From: Zanthoxylum bungeanum
Taxonomy: Eukaryota; Streptophyta; Magnoliopsida; Sapindales; Rutaceae
Length of the DNA stretch: 64,000 nucleotides
NCBI GenBank assembly: GCA_019454045.1
Contig: SKCR01036129.1
Location: 1 to 64,000 of the forward strand
Direction of reading: 5' to 3'
Both the position numbers and the translations under genes were made by a program. Every line of letters begins with the position of its first letter. Within the stretch, counting starts at the first letter, position 1. Shown piece by piece: positions 57,708 to 64,000 of the stretch. The notes under the pieces are model-generated. The model worked only from the letters and a program-made list of their open reading frames with translations. It was not told where the DNA came from and did no database searches.

Positions 57708-59014
57708 ATTTTGCTAGTCCTCGAGCAAAACAACAAAATAAAAATAAAATTAAACTAAGCCACTTTCGTAGGGATCACGGTTGCATTTAGCATATGCAAC
57801 AAGCCTTTAAACCCCTAGGTGTCCCTAGTGGACGAGTTGTAGTCTCGTGAGGGTTTACAGCAATGATACCCCACAACATTTTACAAAAGTAAAAATTAGT
57901 TAAAACTAATGCACACAAAAGCAAAAAGACAAGCGAAAAGAGAATAAAGATGTTAGTGACTAATCAGGTGAAACTTCTACTCCAAGTTACTAGTTGTTTG
58001 TTTTTATTTTAAATTACTGAATAAGTAAATTCTCCGATTATTTTTACCATTCTTCATATACACAGCCAACAAAATATTAATCAACTTATTTTTGCCCACA
58101 ACAGTCATAAGTGCAGTTGATAAGAGAGTAATATTTTTGTCCTAAAGTTCTATCAGATTTCACACCTTTTTTGGAGCAATGGAATAATTTTTCATTTTTC
58201 TGATTTTTTTTCTTTGATTTTTTCTCTATTTTTTATTTATATACAATATCTTCCATCTATGTAGCGAGTGTTGGGTCGGTGGCTCCCAAACCAGTTGGCT
58301 TTAGGGCACCAGGTGTTAAGACACCCCTACGGACTTAATTACTCAGACTTCAGATATATATATATTTTTTGCAGCATCTTTGATCCATGTAACGAGCTTT
58401 GGGCCAGTGACTCCCAAACCAGTTGGCTTTAGGGCACTAGGTGTTAAAACACCCTTACAGACTTAATAACTCGGATCTCATACGTTTTTTTTTTTTTTTT
58501 TCCATTGCTTTTTGAGATGCTTCCTCCAATTAAACTAGAGCACTGAATATTACAAACTTTTCAATTTTAGCTCATGTCCGTATGTTACTATGTATGTTGA
58601 TAATATCTGTCAACTGAGCATATGAAGATTCATTTTAGTCAGTTTTATGAGAATTCACAAATTAAATAATTCAAAATGAAATAAACAAAAATTAACTTGT
58701 TTCGAAATAGGTTTGAGATACGTCTCAGGAGTGGAAACTCCTTACTCAGCTATCTCTTACCAATTTCACATTTTTAGTCAAAATAAAAAAACAAAAACGC
58801 AAAATATTTTTGTAATTTTTGAAAAAATTTCAATTTTTTTTGTATTTTTCGAAAATTTTGGACTAAAAATAAAAATAACATACAAACTAAAAAAACAGGT
58901 ACTGATCAACTAATTCCCTCCCCCAAACCTAAATGAGACATTGTCCCCAATGTCTTAAACAGTAGAAGGAGAGTTAAGAAGGTTGTACCTGGTTAGCTGA
59001 AATTCTACAGGAAA
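57708..59014 (-). other. 3' untranslated region of Athila element C
   Basis: There is no gene. It is the counterpart of 36639-37930 with the tandem hairpin repeats at 58250-58355 and 58378-58480 and long T runs near 58484-58502. Confidence 0.75.
58250..58480 (-). repeat. Tandem pair of conserved hairpin repeats in the 3' UTR of C
   Basis: The plus strand reads GGCTCCCAAACCAGTTGGCTTTAGGGCACCAGGTGTTAAGACACCCC and a second copy at 58400. The stem-forming bases are kept in both. Confidence 0.78.
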
Positions 59015-59666
59015 TTAAAGGTTAAGATCCAGATTAATCCGACGCCTCTTACCACGATCGTCCTCGGACCAATTTATCTTTGAAAGGATAGGGTCAACTT
59101 GTGGTTCATAGGCTATGAGTTGGTCTATTAGATCCGGAGCAGTTCTGGCAGTAAAGAGGAGTTCTTTTAAAGGTTTTGACACGAACCCATTTCTCCGAGC
59201 ATCATCAAGAAACACACAAAGAAAATCATAAAATCCATCAACATTGAGCAATCCAAGCGGTTTCTGGTGTATGTTCAGGTTCGCCCAAGATAGTACTATA
59301 AAAATTTCCTCCAATGTGCCCAAGCCACCTGGCAAAGCAATAAAAGCATCAGCACGGTTAATCATTTCTACCAGTCGTTCAGACATACCTGGCACGATCA
59401 GTTCCTCTCCGTTTGATGATCCAATAAGATTTGCCTCTGCCAAGGGTTTTGGGATGATTCCCAAAACATGACTGCCTCCTTCCTGTACGGCCTTTGAAAC
59501 GATCCCCATAAGTCCAAGATTGCCTCCGCCATATATTAAGTGCATATTCCTTGCAGCTAAGACTCGACCCAATTCCTGTGCTGCTTCTATGTATTGTGGC
59601 TTAGTACCAACACTTACCGCAAAACACACAGATGTTTTCAACTCGTCTTCTTGAAGTGGCTTCCAT
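59015..59666 (-). pseudogene. LOG-like: LOG-type gene of Athila element C, frameshifted near the N-terminus
   Basis: The ancestral start is ATG 59666 (MEATSRRR-type). A 2-bp deletion near 59617 (GGTA--AGTGTT against GGTACCAGTGTT in A) shifts the frame after residue 17. From there to 59015 the reading frame is open and complete, with IYGGGNLGLMG, IIPKPLAEANLIGSS, MSERL, PGGLGTLEE and the C-terminus KRRRINLDLNL. No ATG opens the longer frame (it would need TTG at 59641), so this copy is probably not a full enzyme unless the deletion is a sequencing error. It is about 87 percent identical to the copy in A at protein level. Confidence 0.85.
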
Positions 59667-59925
59667 TTTTTTTATTTCTTTCTCAACTCGGGATGCCTTC
59701 AAAAGTGCAATGACGGGCTGAATTTATAGTACCTGAAAAGGGTGAGTAAAAATAGCACAAGTATCTTCCAGAGGACGATTAGTAGCGAATAGTAAAATAG
59801 ATCGTGATAGTCAAAAGGTCTGGATCCTGTCGGAGAAAAATAAAAATCAACAAAACAAATCACAATTATTAAGAAAAGACAAAGAGATATAATATTTACA
59901 AGAAAAGTAACGGCTTGATTGACGT

Positions 59926-60468
59926 CTATGCGTCAGGGACAAGCTTCCCATCCAATTTTCTTATAAATTGGCAAACAGGGTCTTTTTGAGTCAGATTCCA
60001 GACTTAACTGTTGTCTTTCTTTTTGGAATTGTGTATGTAATTGCGAATGGCAATGTGAACATATCCACTGGATGCGTCTCAAGAGTTAAAGATATATCAT
60101 CTAAAGACTCCTTACTCAAGCCATCCCTAATGAAGTTAATTTTGTCTTCGCGATTATCAGACACCATTCCTAAAGAACGACAACGAGTGTTGCAATTAAT
60201 CGTGCACATTTAAAACAAACACCCATTTGCTTAGCTCTTCGTTTCTTTGCATAGGTGCTTCTTCCAAAACCAGGCAGATGTGAAATAAAAGAGTCAGAAG
60301 ACTCACCTGCCAATCGGACTCGTGCTTCAATTACCCAACGAATATCATTAGGAACACCTGAATTGTCAGTAACCTCATCCGTTCCAAGCGAGCTTTGTAA
60401 ACTTTCATCAGAGATTTTTGAGGGAGAGAAGGAAATTGCTTGTGAAGATTTGCGAGAGCTTCTTCCAT
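59926..60468 (-). pseudogene. ORF-X of Athila element C
   Basis: The start is inferred at ATG 60468 (MEEALANLHKQFPSLPQ) and the end at TAG 59926-59928 after the conserved LVPDA. Single-base lesions near 60357, 60210 and 60000 interrupt it. Conserved parts are VRLAGESSDSFISHLPGFG, AKQMGVCFKCAR, CRSLGMVSDNREDKINFIRD and RKLDGKLVPDA. Both Cys of the C-X2-C pair are kept. No known family is recognised. Confidence 0.68.
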
Positions 60469-60605
60469 CTTGAAATGACTAAACCTGCAAAAATTAAACA
60501 CACAAAATTAAATCACACCAATCACAATATATACAAAAATTGCATGGGTTGCCTCCCTGCTAGCGCTAAGTTTAAAGTCGTCAGCCAGACTTGACTTCTC
60601 GAACG

Positions 60606-61943
60606 TTAAGCTGGATCTGAAAGTGTAACACTTTCTTTTTGTCGCTCAAATGATTCTCCCCAGTAGTGCTTGACACGCTTGTTTTTAACCTTGAAAGTTT
60701 TGTTAGCGTCAGGATCATGTATCTCAACGGCTCTATTTGGTAAAACTTTGGTGATCACAAATGGACCTGACCACCGTGATTTTGGCTTCCATGGGAAGAA
60801 TTTCACCCTTGATTTGTTTAACAGTACCTTCTGCCCTGGTTCCAGTTGTATGCGCACTAACTTCTCATCATGTCTTTTCTTGCCCTTTTCTTTGTACAAT
60901 TTGGCATCCTCAAAAGGCTGATTGTGAAATTCCTCCAATTCGTTGAGCTGGTGGAACTTTTTCTCTTCTGTTGCTTGTAGTGCAAGAATTGGCTCTTTCA
61001 GTACAAAAGATGCTTTATCTTTAGGCTCCACAGGCAATTGACATGTTTTAAGTTTGTCAGTAGAACTTTGTCTTTCATCAGAGTTCTGAATGGTACTGTG
61101 TATCACATCGAGTTTGAAACATTCCTCCTTCTTTTCATCATCTGGGAAATTCATGGCCTTGAAAACATTGAATGTTACTTCTTGGTCCTGTACCCTCATG
61201 GTTAATTCTCCTTTTTGTACATCAATAATGGTTCGACCTGTAGCCAAGAATGGTCTCCCAAGGATGATTGGCACGTCTGCGTCTTCCTCCATATCAAGGA
61301 CAATAAAATCTGCTGGGAAAATGAATTTGTCAACCTTGACCAGCACATCCTCAACTACGCCTCTTGGAAATACGAGCGTTCTATCAGCAAGTTGCAGTGA
61401 GACTGATGTTGGCATTGTTTCTCCAATCTGTAATTTCCTGAAAATAGAAAAAGGCATCAAGTTAACACTCGCACCTAAATCACACAAAGCCTTACCAAAG
61501 TTATGTTCTCCTATGACGCAAGGAACAGTGAAACTGCCAGGATCTTTCAACTTCGGGGGAAGTTTCCTCTGAATGATGGCACTGCATTCTTCTGTTAATG
61601 CTACTGTCTCGTAATCTCCCAATCTCCGTTTTCGTGAAAGAATATCTTTCATGAATTTGGCATAGGTGGGCATTTGTTCCAACGCTTCTGCAAATGGAAT
61701 GTTGATATGCAGCTTTTTGAAGATCTCCAGGAACCGAGAAAACTGCTTGTCCAATTTGTTCTTCTGAAGACGTTGAGGAAAAGGTGGAGGTGGAGTGATC
61801 TGTTCTTTTTCCTTTGCTTCTTTTTCCTCCATCTGTTGCTTTGTTTCTTTTGGAACTTCCTCAGCAGTTGTTTTGGCTCCAACATCTTTGTTGATTTCAG
61901 TACCGCTTTTTAACATGATGGCATGACATTGCTCCTTCCCCAT
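60606..61943 (-). CDS. Protease fused in frame to the integrase C-terminal tail, element C (RT, RNase H and integrase core deleted)
   Basis: This 445-codon open frame has three parts. First is the gag-protease linker (KSGTEINKDVG, KLDKQFSRFLEIFKKLHINIPF). Next is an intact Athila aspartic protease (CDLGASVNLMPFSIFRKLQIG, then [14 protein letters not shown] and [15 protein letters not shown]). Finally, after TDKLKTC, comes the integrase tail with [32 protein letters not shown] (GPY/F-type module) and the normal pol end YWGESFERQKESVTLSDPA. Everything between, about 2.6 kb in element A, is missing without breaking the frame. The ATG at 61943 is internal: ancestrally this is one gag-pol frame with 61910-63274, joined across a 1-bp deletion near 62020. 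A protein made from this frame would need a frameshift or internal initiation. Confidence 0.8.
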   Translation of the reverse strand: MGKEQCHAIMLKSGTEINKDVGAKTTAEEVPKETKQQMEEKEAKEKEQITPPPPFPQRLQKNKLDKQFSRFLEIFKKLHINIPFAEALEQMPTYAKFMKDILSRKRRLGDYETVALTEECSAIIQRKLPPKLKDPGSFTVPCVIGEHNFGKALCDLGASVNLMPFSIFRKLQIGETMPTSVSLQLADRTLVFPRGVVEDVLVKVDKFIFPADFIVLDMEEDADVPIILGRPFLATGRTIIDVQKGELTMRVQDQEVTFNVFKAMNFPDDEKKEECFKLDVIHSTIQNSDERQSSTDKLKTCQLPVEPKDKASFVLKEPILALQATEEKKFHQLNELEEFHNQPFEDAKLYKEKGKKRHDEKLVRIQLEPGQKVLLNKSRVKFFPWKPKSRWSGPFVITKVLPNRAVEIHDPDANKTFKVKNKRVKHYWGESFERQKESVTLSDPA

Positions 61944-63274
61944 GTTCCTTGGATTTGGCTCTGTGTTGCTAGGAAGGGTACCTGGCGGTCTGTAACTCTG
62001 AGCATTGGCCAGTTGTCCATTTGATTCTCTAGTGCTTTGATATAGAGGCTGAATGGCTTTGAAATATAGTCATATCTTCTTGCTGCTTGAGAGTCGTGTT
62101 TTGCTTCCATCTTTTTCAAGTAGGTCAACACTTCTGTTATTCCTGATTCATTTGCCTGCTCCTGGCCTTTGTTCTGTTGCTGGAATTCAGGTGGATAGTT
62201 CTGCTGTTGGCCTGAATTGTTGCTCCATGATAAATTAGGATGATTCCTCCACCCTGGGTTGTAGGTGTTGGAATATGGATTGTTCCCTTGTCTGTTGAAA
62301 TTGTTGACATAATTCACCGTCTCTTCATGTTGGTTTGGTTCTGGTGCTCCTCCATATGGTGAACTTGTGGATCCAGTGATGTTCACAACTTGCGTGCTAA
62401 GTGTTTCTAGACATTTGCATATCTGATCCAGCCTGGTATTCACTGCTGTGTTTGCTCCAACTTCATAAATTCCTGCAATTCTTTGGATCATGCTCTTTTC
62501 TGTTGGCCACAAGGAATTGTTGTTGGCCATTTCTTCTTCGATTAGGTCCCAGGCTTGATCTTCTCCTTTTGCCATCAAGGCTCCTCCAGCAGCAGCATCG
62601 ATTGTGGTTCTCATTATTCCAGAAAGTCCATTGTAGAAGGTCTGAACTTGTAGCCACTTTGGAATCTCATGGTGAGGACATTTCCGGAGTAAATCTTTGT
62701 ACCTTTCCCAAGCTTCGCAGAGGGATTCTGAATCTTGTTGTACAAAGGATGTGATGTCATTCCTCAATTTTCCGGTTCTGGCTGGTGGAAAGTACTTTGC
62801 AAGAAATTTGGTGGCTAAAGTGTTCCAAGTTGTGATAGAACCTGCTGGTAGTGAATGTAGCCAAGCTTTAGCTCTGTCCTTCAGGGAATATGGAAAAACT
62901 CGCAGTCTCATTGCTTCTTCTGATGCTCTGTTGTAGTTAAAAGTGCCGCAAACTTCCAGGAAGTTGCTGATGTGGGAATTAGGATCTTCAGTTGCATTCC
63001 CCCCGAACTGAACTGACTGCTGAATCATCTGAATGCATGTTTTGATGTCACACGCATTTGCTGGTAAGGGAGGAAGTACAATACAGGAAATGAGTCTGTC
63101 AACCACCGGAATGGTTCTGTCTCGAATGGGAATTGGTGGTGCAACGTTCAAAGGTTCAGGTTCCATGTTGACTAAAGCTTCTTGGCCTTCTCGCCTTTCC
63201 CTTCTCAACTGTCTGATGGTTCTTTCAATTTCTGGGTCAAGCGGTCGGAGTTCAAAGCTTCTGGTTCGTCTCAT
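61910..63274 (-). CDS. gag: Athila Gag, element C, nearly complete
   Basis: ATG 63274 begins MRRTRSFELRPLDPEIERT, as in element A. The frame is open for 454 codons. Athila gag blocks are all present: SCIVLPPLPANACDIKTC, GNATEDPNSHISNFLEVC, LKDRAKAWLHSLPAGSITTW, FLAKYFPPARTGKLRNDI, SLCEAWERYKDLLRKCPHHE and DAAAGGALM, then SNTYNPGWRNHPNLSW. A 1-bp deletion after ALENQ near 62020 (against element A) diverts the last ~37 codons, so the frame closes at 61910 while the ancestral frame continues into protease. No CCHC knuckle is seen, as is usual for Athila. It would form particles in the cytoplasm. Confidence 0.85.
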   Translation of the reverse strand: MRRTRSFELRPLDPEIERTIRQLRRERREGQEALVNMEPEPLNVAPPIPIRDRTIPVVDRLISCIVLPPLPANACDIKTCIQMIQQSVQFGGNATEDPNSHISNFLEVCGTFNYNRASEEAMRLRVFPYSLKDRAKAWLHSLPAGSITTWNTLATKFLAKYFPPARTGKLRNDITSFVQQDSESLCEAWERYKDLLRKCPHHEIPKWLQVQTFYNGLSGIMRTTIDAAAGGALMAKGEDQAWDLIEEEMANNNSLWPTEKSMIQRIAGIYEVGANTAVNTRLDQICKCLETLSTQVVNITGSTSSPYGGAPEPNQHEETVNYVNNFNRQGNNPYSNTYNPGWRNHPNLSWSNNSGQQQNYPPEFQQQNKGQEQANESGITEVLTYLKKMEAKHDSQAARRYDYISKPFSLYIKALENQMDNWPMLRVTDRQVPFLATQSQIQGTWGRSNVMPSC

Positions 63275-63374
63275 GTTTTCTGAGAACCTGAAACACAAGA
63301 AAACAAACAATAAGTAAAAAGAAATTAGATACAAGTAACGTATCTAACCCCTAAACTAATAGTAAATAAATAAG

Positions 63375-63392
63375 TCCCCGGCAACGGCGCCA
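63375..63392 (-). promoter_or_regulatory. Primer-binding site of element C (tRNA-Asp type)
   Basis: The minus strand reads TGGCGCCGTTGCCGGGGA, 6 bp after the LTR end at 63399, the same as element A. Confidence 0.92.
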
Positions 63393-63398
63393 AAAACT

Positions 63399-64000
63399 TG
63401 ACCGGCGTAAACACACGTATAACGCAAGCGCACGTATCGTTCAAGTAGTATAAAAATATCGATCCCACGAGGACTTAATATCTAATCTATTAATTTTATG
63501 AGGTCAAATGATTACTAGTATCTAACAGGTTTTTGATTGATTTGAAATGGTGACGATTCTAAATTTAAAAACAAGTAAATAAATTGTTCGAAGTAGATTT
63601 TAAGAAAATTTAATATTAAAAACTATCTAGGGTTGTGATTTCTTCCAATATCATTTTAAAGATGAAGTGGTTATCTTAAAGTTGGTTAATATTGATTTAT
63701 TAACCTGGAACACTAAATTATGTGTAAGCCTCTGTCGATGGTCAGACACAAATACCCAGTTTAACCCATTGAACCATATGTCTATGTCAACCAAATTATC
63801 TGGATTCATTAAGTTTAAGTTCCAATTATGGCTACCCCCGCCCGACAGGTATATTCCTATCCTGTAAGGAAATCTATTAAAGGGTTATCTATCCTCAAGG
63901 AAGATCGTGGGCTATTGAGTCTAAGGCTGAAACCTAAAATCCCTATGTCTAGTTCATTTTAGATTTACCAGATCAATTTTATTAATGGCCAGTTAATGAA
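63399..64000 (-). repeat. 5' LTR of Athila element C (end part, continues past the window)
   Basis: The minus-strand end is TTTACGCCGGTCA. 602 bp are visible and match 55635-56240 of the 3' LTR with few differences. Confidence 0.9.

Noticed and set aside
59015..59641. LOG of element C as an intact CDS starting at 59641
   Set aside because: The codon at 59641 is TTG, and the true ATG at 59666 is in another frame because of a 2-bp deletion.
61090..61572. 160-codon plus-strand frame inside element C
   Set aside because: It is the antisense shadow of the protease part of the minus-strand gag-pol frame.

Overview
The window is plant DNA, most likely from a dicot. It is nested LTR retrotransposons from end to end, and I see no ordinary host gene. 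Plant-specific marks are Athila-type and Tat/Ogre-type Ty3/gypsy pol genes, tRNA-Asp and tRNA-Arg primer sites, Ty1/copia pol with an initiator-Met primer site, and long LTRs (1.8-3.5 kb) with TATA boxes. Nearly all retroviral-type ORFs are broken, so this looks like old heterochromatin.

Layout. (1) 1-100 is the end of an Athila-type LTR, followed head-to-tail by 101-3656, the 5' part of Athila element A (+ strand: LTR remnant, PBS, gag, protease, start of RT). (2) 3657-31536 is a 28-kb foreign block: a decayed copia LTR fragment, a scrap of Tat-type gag, then copia-1 (LTRs 5438-7474 and 29560-31320). Copia-1 is split by Tat/Ogre element D (LTRs 12039-15415 and 24667-28171, 5-bp target duplication CTACG). 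The 3' part of D's interior has been replaced by a second copy of the copia flank. (3) 31537-39943 is the rest of element A: protease to integrase, an uncharacterised ORF ('ORF-X'), a LOG-type gene and the 3' LTR. Its first 1.1 kb duplicates 2523-3656. (4) 39944-43990 is a decayed copia element F (- strand) plus an LTR-like piece. (5) 43998-46212 is a solo Tat/Ogre LTR with target duplication ATAAG. (6) 46223-55634 is Athila element B (- strand), interrupted in gag by (7) Athila element C (- strand, 55635 to beyond 64000).

Main observation. All three Athila elements carry the same two extra genes between pol and the 3' LTR, where Athila elements usually have an env-like ORF. One is ORF-X (about 180 codons, Cys-rich centre, unrecognised). 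The other is an intronless homologue of LONELY GUY (LOG), the cytokinin-activating phosphoribohydrolase family, with the PGGxGTxxE signature. The copy in A is a full open frame of 217 codons although the pol gene beside it is dead. The C-terminus carries a basic KRRR stretch followed by LDLNL, which fits the LxLxL EAR repression motif. Element C has also lost RT, RNase H and most of integrase by an in-frame deletion, which points to a non-autonomous lineage that keeps gag, protease, ORF-X and LOG. Element B has a different U3 promoter packed with ACGTG (G-box/ABRE) cores. Together these suggest a retrotransposon family that captured a host cytokinin-metabolism gene and has kept it through several rounds of transposition.
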